In this document: in pieces, positions 23,890 through 32,244 of the stretch | Position numbering within the stretch: the first letter of the stretch is position 1 | How the letters are laid out: every line of letters starts with the position of its first letter | Assembly: GCA_048594975.1 (NCBI GenBank) | Contig: JBMDXQ010000101.1 | Span: forward strand, 127,283 to 191,282 | Direction: 5' to 3' | Length of the DNA stretch: 64,000 bases | Origin: JBMDXB01 sp048594975 | GTDB taxonomy: Bacteria > Acidobacteriota > Vicinamibacteria > Vicinamibacterales > 2-12-FULL-66-21 | The notes under the pieces: generated by a model | The model's database searches: none | The model's input: only the letters and a program-made list of their open reading frames with translations | Told to the model about the DNA's origin: nothing | Made by a program: the position numbers and the translations under genes

Positions 23890-25824
23890 GTGCTCCGGGC
23901 GGCGACCAGAGCGGCGGCAGTGGCCCTCTTCGGCGCAATGGCGGGTGCGCTCTGCCTGACGATCGCCTTCGGCCGTCAGCCCGGTCTCGACCTGGACATG
24001 GACCGCGATCTGCCGCCGGTCGTCTCGGGGCTGTATCCGCCGGAGCGGGTCGACGATCTCACGTTTGCCTGGACCGCCGGCCGCACGCAGGTGGCGCTCG
24101 ACGGCGCCGATCGGCGCGTGGCGTGGGTCTGCCGCGCGCGCTTGCGCGGCGGCCGCGCCGCGCCGCTGCCGCAGCCCACGGTCGACGTCGCGATCGACGG
24201 CATCCGCGCCGCCTCGGTCACCGCGAGCAACGACTACCAGGAAGTCGAGGTCACGGCACCGCCCCGCGAGCGCGACGGCCTGGTTCTCACGCTGATTGCC
24301 GCGCCGACGGTCGTGCCAGGTCCGCAGGACCGTCGTGAGCTCGGGGTGCAGATCGATCGCCTGGGCTGCAGTCCGGGCGGCGACGAGATCGCGCTGCCGC
24401 CACGACGGACCATGCTGCACGCCAGCGTGGCGGCGGCGGCGTTCGGGGCGATGCTGGCACTGCTCGACATCACGGCGGTCGCCGCCGTCGGTGCCACCAT
24501 CCTCATTGCAGCCGCCCAGGCGCTCTTGCTCGGCACCGGCGCGGCGCCCTTCGGCGGCTACAGTGCACACGCCCTGCGGCTCGCCGCGGCCATCAGCGTC
24601 GGGATGTTCCTCTGCTCGTTCCTGATTGAGCGGGTCACCGCGCGACGTCTTCGCAACACCGCCCGGTTCGTGGTCGCATTCGCGGCGGCGGTGCTGTACC
24701 TGAAGCTGCTCGGGCTCCTACATCCCTCGAAGATGCTGATCGACGCGGTATTCCAGGCGCACCGCCTCGAATGGGTCCTTGGCGGCCGCTACTACTTCAC
24801 CCAGCCGATGCCTGGAGGCGTCCAGTTCCCGTACGCCATCGGGTTGTACGTGGTGGCGGCGCCGTGGTCGCTGCTGACGAAGGATTACGTGACCCTCTTG
24901 CGGGTCGTGGTCTGCGTCACCGAGGCCGCGGCCGGCGCGCTTCTCTATCCGGCCATCGTCCGCGTGCGCGGAGACAGGTTGGAGGGCGCGGTCGCGGCGG
25001 CGCTCTTCGGCCTCGTCCCCATGGCCTTCTTGTTCACGGGGAACGCGAACCTGACGAACGTGTTCGGCCAGTCGGTGGCGTGCATGGCCGTCGTCGCCGC
25101 CGTGCTGCTGGCCCTGCAGTCCGGCCGGCCCCGGGGCGTGGTCGCGCTCACCGCGGTGACCGCGGTGGCGTTCCTGTCGCACGTGAGCACGTTCGCGATC
25201 CTGACGGTGACACTGGTCGTGCTCGCCGCGCTCTACCACTGGCGTGGCGGTCCGGCGCTCCGCAGTCCGGCGCGGCGCGTCCTCGCCGCCACTGCCGTGG
25301 CCGCGTTGCTGTCGGTCGCGCTCTACTACGGGCACTTCACCGAGGTGTACCAGCGCGCCTTACGCGTGCGCGCGACGGCCACGTCGACACAGGTGCCCGC
25401 GACCGCGCCGGCGCCCGCCGCACCGCAGAACATCCCGACGCTGGCCGGGCGGACCGTTGAAGCGATGAGGCTCACGGTGCAGGCGGTCGGATGGCCGCTG
25501 CTGCTGCTGGCGGCACTCGGCGTGCGGCCGTTCTGGCGCGGCGGCAGCCGCGACCGGCTCGCGTGCGCCGTGGGGGCATGGAGTGTCGCCTGCCTGGTAT
25601 TTCTCAGCGTGGGGTTGATGCGCGTCGACCCACAGTACCAGCGATACTCGTTCGAATTCGTCGGGCGGGTCGCCTTCGCCACCTACCCGGCCGCGGCGGT
25701 GCTCGGCGGGTACGGCGCCGTCTGGGCGTGGCGTGCCGGCCGCGTGGCCAGGATCGCCTCCGCTGGGTTGCTGCTTTCCGCGATCATCGTGGGTGCCCGG
25801 AGCTGGCTACGGTGGCTACAGTGA
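23890..25824 (+). CDS. Multi-pass membrane protein, GT-C-like, with N-terminal extracytoplasmic beta domain
   Basis: The 644-residue protein has one N-terminal span, then a soluble stretch of about 130 residues that looks beta-rich, then at least ten spans. The soluble part ends in PGPQDRRELGVQIDRLGC, which resembles the end of the C-terminal domain of the protein at 28567-31062 (TPDDRDLGVMVDRVQ). The span pattern and DAVFQAHRLEWVLGGRYY loop suggest a GT-C glycosyltransferase, but the usual acidic first-loop motif is not obvious. The GTG start lies four bases after the aminotransferase stop, and the stop overlaps the next gene by four bases. Confidence 0.72.
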   Translation: MLRAATRAAAVALFGAMAGALCLTIAFGRQPGLDLDMDRDLPPVVSGLYPPERVDDLTFAWTAGRTQVALDGADRRVAWVCRARLRGGRAAPLPQPTVDVAIDGIRAASVTASNDYQEVEVTAPPRERDGLVLTLIAAPTVVPGPQDRRELGVQIDRLGCSPGGDEIALPPRRTMLHASVAAAAFGAMLALLDITAVAAVGATILIAAAQALLLGTGAAPFGGYSAHALRLAAAISVGMFLCSFLIERVTARRLRNTARFVVAFAAAVLYLKLLGLLHPSKMLIDAVFQAHRLEWVLGGRYYFTQPMPGGVQFPYAIGLYVVAAPWSLLTKDYVTLLRVVVCVTEAAAGALLYPAIVRVRGDRLEGAVAAALFGLVPMAFLFTGNANLTNVFGQSVACMAVVAAVLLALQSGRPRGVVALTAVTAVAFLSHVSTFAILTVTLVVLAALYHWRGGPALRSPARRVLAATAVAALLSVALYYGHFTEVYQRALRVRATATSTQVPATAPAPAAPQNIPTLAGRTVEAMRLTVQAVGWPLLLLAALGVRPFWRGGSRDRLACAVGAWSVACLVFLSVGLMRVDPQYQRYSFEFVGRVAFATYPAAAVLGGYGAVWAWRAGRVARIASAGLLLSAIIVGARSWLRWLQ

Positions 25825-26963
25825 GTCGACCCGTACGCCCTGCCCGGATCCGGCGCGGCGCGGCGTTCCTCCTGATCCTGGCGGTGCAGTTCGCGATCTT
25901 CGAGGCCGCACTGCGCGTCTGGGGCAGCTCCGAGGCGGCGCCGGCGTTCCAGGGCCTCTTCATGCAGGATCCAGACGTCGGTTTCCGGCTCAGGCCGGGA
26001 GCGCGCACACGCTATGGCACCGTCGAGTTCGAAACCGACATCGCCATCAACCATGCCGGGGTCCGCGACGACGAGGAGCTCGGCCCGAAGCCGCCCGGCG
26101 AGCGCCGCATCGTGATACTCGGCGACTCGCTCGTCCTGTCCGTGCAGGTCCCGTTCGAGCAGACGTTCGGCGAACGGCTCGAGATGCGCCTGAATGCGCG
26201 GCCGGGACTGAACCGGTACCGTGTGATCAATGCGGGCGTCCAGGGGTACGGACCTGTGCAGGAGCTGTTGTTCTTCCGGAAGCTGGCGGCTTCGCTCGAC
26301 CCGGACGTCGTGCTGGTCTCGGTGTTCGTCGGCAACGACGCCGAGGAGGCGTTCTCGTCGCGATCGTTGTTGAACCGCGCGCAGCAGCCGCCGGTCGAGG
26401 CGCTGCGCGAGACCCTGATGAACAGCATCCGCCGGACCGTCCGCCGCAGCATGGTCCTCCAGGTCCTGCGGCTGCGGCTCACGTCGGTGACCGACCGGTT
26501 CACGACCGCAGTGGTCCCGCCGGAGCCGCCGCTCCAGAGCTACGCCGCCGTGCCGGCGCCGCGGATCGAGGAAGGCCTCGCGATCGCGCGGGAGTGCGTG
26601 CGCGGCATCGCCGCGCATGCGGCCACGCTCGGCGCGCGCACCGGCGTGCTGCTGATGCCGGCGCGCTTCCAGGTGGATGACGCCGACTACGGACGCCTGA
26701 AGAGCGGCGTCGAGCAGGCCGGCGGGCAGCTGCTGCGCGACGCCGCGACTGAACGGTTCGTGTCGGTGCTCGCCGGCCTCGGCCTTCCGATGATCGATCC
26801 GCTGCCCTCGCTGCGCGCCGCGCCCCCCGGCCCCGACCTGTTCTTTCAGCGCAACGTCCACTTGACGCCGCGCGGCCACGAGGTGATGGCGGGCGTGCTC
26901 GACCGATTCCTGCAGGAGCGCGGGCTGCTTGCCGAGACCGGACGGCCGCCGGGCGGACGGTGA
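25821..26963 (+). CDS. SGNH/GDSL-hydrolase-fold protein, likely glycan O-acetylation partner
   Basis: The 380-residue protein has one N-terminal membrane span (residues 12-32) and an extracytoplasmic SGNH domain. Block I is VILGDSLVLS near residue 98 with the nucleophile serine, a VFVGNDAEEA motif supplies the block III asparagine near residue 170, and RNVHLTPRGH near residue 348 supplies the catalytic histidine. The position two before that histidine, usually aspartate in AlgX/AlgJ-like proteins, is asparagine. It overlaps the previous gene as GTGA and is followed 15 bases later by an MBOAT gene, the standard partner for O-acetyl transfer to exopolysaccharides. Confidence 0.83.
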   Translation: MSRPVRPARIRRGAAFLLILAVQFAIFEAALRVWGSSEAAPAFQGLFMQDPDVGFRLRPGARTRYGTVEFETDIAINHAGVRDDEELGPKPPGERRIVILGDSLVLSVQVPFEQTFGERLEMRLNARPGLNRYRVINAGVQGYGPVQELLFFRKLAASLDPDVVLVSVFVGNDAEEAFSSRSLLNRAQQPPVEALRETLMNSIRRTVRRSMVLQVLRLRLTSVTDRFTTAVVPPEPPLQSYAAVPAPRIEEGLAIARECVRGIAAHAATLGARTGVLLMPARFQVDDADYGRLKSGVEQAGGQLLRDAATERFVSVLAGLGLPMIDPLPSLRAAPPGPDLFFQRNVHLTPRGHEVMAGVLDRFLQERGLLAETGRPPGGR

Positions 26964-26978
26964 GGCGCAGGCGGGCGG

Positions 26979-28400
26979 ATGGTCTTCAACTCGCTCCACT
27001 TCGTCTGGTTCTTCGTCGCCGTCTACGCGCTCTACCGGGTGCTGCCCCACCGGGCGCAGAACTGGCTGCTGCTGGTCTCGAGCTACTACTTCTACGCCGC
27101 CTGGGACTGGCGGTTCCTGGTCCTGCTGATCGGCTCCACCGTCGTCGACTACTCGTGCGGGCTCGCGCTCGGCACCGTCGAGGCGCCCCGCCGGCGGCGG
27201 CTGATTCTCGTCGCCAGCATCACCTTCAACCTCACGCTGCTCGGCTTCTTCAAGTATTTCAACTTCTTCGCCGACAACCTGCACGCGCTCTTCGGGTCGC
27301 TCGGCTGGCGGGTCGATTTCGTGACGCTGCGCGTGCTGCTGCCCATCGGGATCTCCTTCTACACGTTCGTGACGATGAGCTACGTCATCGACGTTTACCG
27401 GCGCCAGATCCCGCCGACCCACGACCTGCTGGATTTCGCGGTGTTCGTCGCGTACTTCCCCCACCTCGTCGCCGGGCCGATCCTGCGCGCCTCGAGGCTG
27501 CTCACCCAGATCGACTCGCCCCGCCGCATCACCCGCGAGCAGATGCGCGACGGCGCCTGGCTCATCGCCTGGGGGTACTTCCAGAAGGTGTTCGTCGCCG
27601 ACAACCTCGCCAGTCTGGCGAACTTCGTCTTCGACCCGGCGCTGCACCACAGCGGCGTCAACATCCTGCTGGGCGTGTACGCGTTCGCCTTCCAGATCTA
27701 CGGCGACTTCGCCGGCTACTCGAACATCGCGCGCGGGACCTCCAAGCTGATGGGGATCGAGCTGGTCGAGAACTTCCGCTACCCCTACGTCGTGCGGTCG
27801 CCGCAGGAATTCTGGCGGCACTGGCACATCAGCCTGTCGACGTGGCTCCGCGATTACCTGTACATCCCGCTCGGCGGCAGCCGCGGGACGCGGTGGCAGA
27901 CGCGCCGCAACCTGTTCGTCACGATGTCGCTCGGCGGACTGTGGCACGGAGCCGCGTGGACCTTCGTGCTGTGGGGGGTGTACCAGGGCCTGCTGCTGAT
28001 CGCGTATCGATCGATCGACCGGGTGGCGTGGCTCAAGACGGCGCTGCTCGGCAGCCACCCGCTCGCGTACGTGACCGGCTGGGTCGTCATGTTCCACCTC
28101 ACCTGCTACGGGTGGCTCATCTTCCGCGCAAGGTCGGCCGGCCAGATCGCCGGCATGACCCGCCGCCTGCTGTTCGAGTTCGCGCCCGCCACCGTGAACG
28201 TCGAGGCGCTGCTCACGCCGCTGCTGCTCTACACGACGCCGCTGCTCATCGTCCACGCGTGCGAGGCGTATTTCGACGACGTGACCATCGTCCTGAGGCT
28301 GCCGGCCGGCGTGCGATACTCCATCTACGCCGCCACGTTCTACCTGACGATGCTGTTCGGGAACTTCGGCGGAGCCGAGTTCATCTACTTCCAGTTCTAG
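26979..28400 (+). CDS. MBOAT-family O-acyltransferase (AlgI-like)
   Basis: MBOAT proteins such as AlgI move acetyl groups across the membrane for transfer to a polysaccharide. The 473-residue polytopic protein begins MVFNSLHFVWFF, as AlgI-type proteins do. It carries YFPHLVAGPILR near residue 160, FRYPYVVRSPQEFWRHWHISLSTWLRD (split here as one conserved block near residues 265-292), and the catalytic-histidine motif GGLWHGAAW near residue 320. Together with the SGNH gene upstream it predicts acetylation of the glycan made by this cluster. Confidence 0.93.
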   Translation: MVFNSLHFVWFFVAVYALYRVLPHRAQNWLLLVSSYYFYAAWDWRFLVLLIGSTVVDYSCGLALGTVEAPRRRRLILVASITFNLTLLGFFKYFNFFADNLHALFGSLGWRVDFVTLRVLLPIGISFYTFVTMSYVIDVYRRQIPPTHDLLDFAVFVAYFPHLVAGPILRASRLLTQIDSPRRITREQMRDGAWLIAWGYFQKVFVADNLASLANFVFDPALHHSGVNILLGVYAFAFQIYGDFAGYSNIARGTSKLMGIELVENFRYPYVVRSPQEFWRHWHISLSTWLRDYLYIPLGGSRGTRWQTRRNLFVTMSLGGLWHGAAWTFVLWGVYQGLLLIAYRSIDRVAWLKTALLGSHPLAYVTGWVVMFHLTCYGWLIFRARSAGQIAGMTRRLLFEFAPATVNVEALLTPLLLYTTPLLIVHACEAYFDDVTIVLRLPAGVRYSIYAATFYLTMLFGNFGGAEFIYFQF

Positions 28401-28432
28401 CCAGGATGCTGAAACGCGGCCTCGTCAACGCC

Positions 28433-28515
28433 CACTCTCCAGCTCCCAACTCCCAAGGGCCTTTATCCCGGAGAATGTCCTCGTGTCTGGGCGCTGGGCG
28501 TTCGAAGTGGGGAGT
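28433..28515. repeat. Heptad-phased CCC/GGG intergenic repeat, member 1
   Basis: The 166-base gap after the MBOAT gene has CCC triplets seven bases apart (28445, 28452) followed by GGG triplets in one seven-base phase (28489, 28496, 28510). It shares CACTCTCCA (28433-28441) and TCCTCGTGTCTGGG (28478-28491) with the element at 55456-55517. Opposed CCC and GGG arms could pair into a stem. The rest of the gap shows no recognised gene. Confidence 0.7.
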
Positions 28516-28566
28516 CGTCACCTGCCTTTCGGAACCCGGCCGAACCAGGCGGCTGGCGCAACGGAA

Positions 28567-31062
28567 ATGACGCTGTTGACACAGCTGGCGGAACTCGCGA
28601 TCGTCGGCTGGCTGCCGGGAGCGGCCCTGCTCCGGCTGCCCCGAGCCGACCGCGACCGCCGCGCCACGCTCTTCGCCGAAGAGCGGCTCTTCTGGGCCGT
28701 CATGCTGAGCGCCTCGATCTCGGTGGCGCTCGTGATGGCGCTCGCCGCGATCGACCGCTACTCGCTGCAGCGGCTGCTGCTGGCCGACGCCGTCATCGGC
28801 GCTGCGGCGCTCGCGGCATCGCGCTTCCGCGTCGGGTTCGGACCGGCGGCGCGCCGGCCGGGGTGGACGGCGCTGCTGCCGCTGGCGCTGGCCGCCCTGG
28901 GCATCTGGCGGTTCTTCCCCCCGGCGGAGTACATCGGAGGGGGAAAGGACCCCGGCACCTACATGAACGAAGGGATCCAGATCGCGCAGCGCGGCTCGCT
29001 GGTGATCCGGGATCCCGTGGTGGCGAGCGTGCCGCCGTTCACGCGCGACCTCTTCTTCCCGTCACACGACAACCCCGACTACTACGGCCTGCGGTTCATG
29101 GGGTTCTACGTCCAGGACCCGGATCGGGGAACGGTCGTCGGACAGTTCTTCCATGCTTTTCCCGCGTCAATCGCGATCGGCTACGGGGTGGACGGCCTCA
29201 CCGGCGCCAGACGCACGGTCGGGGTGTGGGCCGTGCTGGGCGTGCTGGCGGTGTACTTCGCCGGCGCACGGCTCATCGGCCAGCGCGCCGCCGCCGTTGC
29301 CGCCGCGCTGCTCGCGCTGCACGTCATCCAGACCTGGTTCGCGCGCTACCCGAACGCGGAGGTCATGATCCAGGCGCTGCTGTTCGCGGCGCTGCTCGCA
29401 ACCGCGCGCGCGGCGATCGACGGCGACCGTTTCTTCGCCCCGGTTGCGGGGTTCCTGCTCGGGCTGCTGCTGCTCGTCCGCTATGACGCGATCCTCGCGA
29501 TCGCGGCGGTCATGGCCGGCCTGCTGCTGGCCCTGTTCTACCGCAAGCGGCCGCACTCATCGCTCCTCGTCGTACTCTCAGCCTTCGCCGTCGTCGCCAT
29601 CGCCTACTACCAGGGACCGATGCGTGCGTACGTGGCGCTGCCGCTGCTCTTCCTGTCGAAGCTCACGTGGTGGCACACCGTGCTGCTCGCCGCGGCGGCC
29701 GCCGCCGCGCTTGCCGGGCTGCTGCTCGCGTGGCGGCGGACGGCGGTGAGCGCATACCTCGTGCTCCTCACCCCGCCCGCGCTGATCGTCGCGGTCGTGG
29801 GCTTCACCGTCTATGCGCTGCTGCTGCGCCATCCGGAAGGCCGGCTCGCCGCCCATGACGCCTACGCGCTGCGGACCTTCACCAATCTGTATCTCACGCT
29901 GCCCGGCCTGCTCGCGGCGCTGATCGGGTTCGTGCTCGTCGTCCGGCGATGGTTCTGGCGCGACCCGGCGCTCATCGCGACCGTCGTCGTCTTCTCGTTC
30001 TTCCTCTTCTACAAGATCCGCATACACGCCGAGCACTTCTGGATGGCGCGGCGCTTCCTCCCGGTCATCCTGCCCGGCGCGCTGCTGTTCGTGGCGGCGG
30101 CGGCGCTGTCGCGCGAGCAGGGAGGCTGGCCGGGCGCGCGGCTGCTGCGCCCGCTGATCGGCCTCGTCTTCGTGGTGCTGCTGGCCATGCACTACGCGCG
30201 GGTGAGCGCGCCGCTGCTCGCGCACGTGGAGTACGAGGGCCTGGTCCCACGAATCGAGAAGCTGGCGGACAGTGTCCGCGATGACGACCTGCTGATCGTC
30301 GAGTCGCGCGACGCCGGCAGCGACGTCCACGTGCTGGCGACCCCGCTCGCCTACATCTACGCGTGCGATGTCCTGCTGCTGCATTCCGCGAAGCCGGACA
30401 AGCCCCTGCTCGCCGCCTTCGTCGACTGGGCGCGGACGAAGTACAGCCGCGTGCTCTTCCTCGGCGGCGGCGGCACCGACCTGCTGTCGTACCGCTACGG
30501 GCTCGAGCCGCTGGCGAGCGACCGCTTCCAGGTGCCGGAGTACGAGACGACGACCACGGCGCTGCCGCGCGGCGCGCGACGCAAGGAGTTCGACTACGGC
30601 CTCTACCGGTTCACGGCGCCGGCTCCGCGCGACGGCCACTCGTTCGACCTCGACGTCGGTACGCGCGACGACCTGCACGTGGTCCGCTTCCACGCAAAAG
30701 AGCAGAGCGCCGGGACGACCTTCAGGTGGACGGGACGGCTGTCGTTCGTGACCGTCACGCTGATGCCCGGCACGGCGCGCGCGGTGACGTTGTGGATGAG
30801 CAACGGCGGCCGGCCGGTGTCCACGACGCCCGCCGACGTCGAGGTGTCGCTGCACAACCAGGTGCTGGGGCGCGTCCGGGTGGGTGACGGCTTCCGCCCG
30901 TACTCGCTGCCCATTCCCGCGGGGCTGGCGGCGCGGGCCGCAGCGGCCGGCGACCCGGTCGAGCTGCGGCTGCGCATTCCGACCTGGAATCCGGAGCGCA
31001 CCCTCGGCACACCGGACGACCGCGACCTCGGCGTCATGGTCGATCGCGTGCAGGTAAGATAG
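28567..31062 (+). CDS. Large GT-C-like membrane glycosyltransferase with C-terminal beta domain
   Basis: The 831-residue protein has about twelve to fourteen hydrophobic spans over residues 1-560, with the acidic loop GGGKDPGTYMNEGIQIAQ near residue 120, where PMT/ArnT-like GT-C enzymes bind metal and lipid-phosphate sugar. A globular extracytoplasmic part follows. Its last 130 residues look like a beta-sandwich and end with LGTPDDRDLGVMVDRVQ. ATG at 28567 (MTLLTQLAELAIVGW) is preferred; a frame 28 codons longer would run into the repeat. It probably adds a lipid-linked sugar on the outer side of the membrane. Confidence 0.78.
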   Translation: MTLLTQLAELAIVGWLPGAALLRLPRADRDRRATLFAEERLFWAVMLSASISVALVMALAAIDRYSLQRLLLADAVIGAAALAASRFRVGFGPAARRPGWTALLPLALAALGIWRFFPPAEYIGGGKDPGTYMNEGIQIAQRGSLVIRDPVVASVPPFTRDLFFPSHDNPDYYGLRFMGFYVQDPDRGTVVGQFFHAFPASIAIGYGVDGLTGARRTVGVWAVLGVLAVYFAGARLIGQRAAAVAAALLALHVIQTWFARYPNAEVMIQALLFAALLATARAAIDGDRFFAPVAGFLLGLLLLVRYDAILAIAAVMAGLLLALFYRKRPHSSLLVVLSAFAVVAIAYYQGPMRAYVALPLLFLSKLTWWHTVLLAAAAAAALAGLLLAWRRTAVSAYLVLLTPPALIVAVVGFTVYALLLRHPEGRLAAHDAYALRTFTNLYLTLPGLLAALIGFVLVVRRWFWRDPALIATVVVFSFFLFYKIRIHAEHFWMARRFLPVILPGALLFVAAAALSREQGGWPGARLLRPLIGLVFVVLLAMHYARVSAPLLAHVEYEGLVPRIEKLADSVRDDDLLIVESRDAGSDVHVLATPLAYIYACDVLLLHSAKPDKPLLAAFVDWARTKYSRVLFLGGGGTDLLSYRYGLEPLASDRFQVPEYETTTTALPRGARRKEFDYGLYRFTAPAPRDGHSFDLDVGTRDDLHVVRFHAKEQSAGTTFRWTGRLSFVTVTLMPGTARAVTLWMSNGGRPVSTTPADVEVSLHNQVLGRVRVGDGFRPYSLPIPAGLAARAAAAGDPVELRLRIPTWNPERTLGTPDDRDLGVMVDRVQVR

Positions 31063-31077
31063 CTCCTGACACCTCGC

Positions 31078-32244
31078 ATGCCGGCGCTGCAGATCTACGA
31101 CCCGCGAGAGCGGGCGCTCGTCGCCGCGGCCGACCGCGCCCTCGGCGCCACCGCGCTGGCCGTACGTCCGCTTCGCGGCAGCCGGCAGCGGCCCGCGGCG
31201 CCGCAGCGAATCCTGCTCCTCCGCCTCGAGCGGATCGGCGATCTCGTCATGACGCTGCCGGCGTTCGCAGACGTGCGCGCGCTCGCGCCGGGTGCGCGCA
31301 TCGACCTGGTGGTCGGCAGCTGGAACGCCGGGCTGGCACGAGCGCTGCCGGGCGTGGATTCGGTCGAATCGCTCGATACGCGCTGGCTCGCCCGGGGAGG
31401 AGAGGGGCGCCCGCTCTTAGCGCTGCTGCGCGCGGCGCGGACCTGGCGCGCGCGCCACTATGACCTCGCGATCAACTTCGAGCCGGACATCCGCAGCAAC
31501 CTCCTGCTGGCGGTCGCCGGCGCCGCGTGGACGGCCGGCTACGGCAGCGGTGGCGGCGGCGCGCTGCTTGACGAGGCGCTCGACTTCGAGGCGCGCAGTC
31601 ACACGACGGTGAACGCCAGGCGGCTCGTCACCGCGGCGTTCGCCCGCGAGCCACCCGCTCAGCCGCCGTCGCGGGTGCTGGCCATCCCCGATGCGGCGCG
31701 GCGCGCGGCCGCGGCGCGTCTCCCCCCGGGCGCCGGGCCGCGCATTGGCGTCCATGCGAGCGGCGGGCGCGAGATCAAGCAATGGGAGCCGGCGCGCTTT
31801 GCCGCGGTCGCCCGCCGCCTGGCCGTCGAACACGGGGCGACGATCGTCCTCACCGGCGCCGCCGCCGATCGTCCGCTCGTCGAGCAGGTGAAGGCGGGGC
31901 TGCCCGGCGGCCGCATCGTCGACGTGACCGGCGAACCCGACCTGCTGGCGCTCGCGGCCATCCTCGAGCGTATCGACCTGCTCATCACCGGCGACTCCGG
32001 CCCCATGCACCTGGCGAACGCCGTCGGCACGCCGGTCGTCGCGGTCTTTGGTCCTTCCGATCCGCGCCGCTACGCACCCGCCGGATCGCGCGACCGCGTC
32101 GTTCGCATCGACCTGCCGTGCGCGCCGTGTAACCGGATCCGCCTGCCGCCGGCGCGCTGCGTGGGCCACGTGCCCGACTGCCTCGCCGGGGTGACGGCGG
32201 AGCGGGTGTTCGAGGCCGCCGTCGCGGTCCTGCAGGCGGCATGA
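31078..32244 (+). CDS. GT9-family (heptosyltransferase-like) glycosyltransferase
   Basis: The 388-residue protein has the GT9 layout. RILLLRLERIGDLVMTLPAF near residue 45 forms the N-terminal domain. IGVHASGGREIKQWEPARF near residue 225, VTGEPDLLALAAIL and TGDSGPMHLANAVGTPVVAV near residue 305 form the donor domain. LPCAPCNRIRLPPARC near the C-terminus keeps the cysteines often seen in the family. It may act on lipid A core or another surface glycan. A TAAGAT hexamer at 31056 could be a -10 box. Its stop overlaps the next ATG as ATGA. Confidence 0.9.
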   Translation: MPALQIYDPRERALVAAADRALGATALAVRPLRGSRQRPAAPQRILLLRLERIGDLVMTLPAFADVRALAPGARIDLVVGSWNAGLARALPGVDSVESLDTRWLARGGEGRPLLALLRAARTWRARHYDLAINFEPDIRSNLLLAVAGAAWTAGYGSGGGGALLDEALDFEARSHTTVNARRLVTAAFAREPPAQPPSRVLAIPDAARRAAAARLPPGAGPRIGVHASGGREIKQWEPARFAAVARRLAVEHGATIVLTGAAADRPLVEQVKAGLPGGRIVDVTGEPDLLALAAILERIDLLITGDSGPMHLANAVGTPVVAVFGPSDPRRYAPAGSRDRVVRIDLPCAPCNRIRLPPARCVGHVPDCLAGVTAERVFEAAVAVLQAA

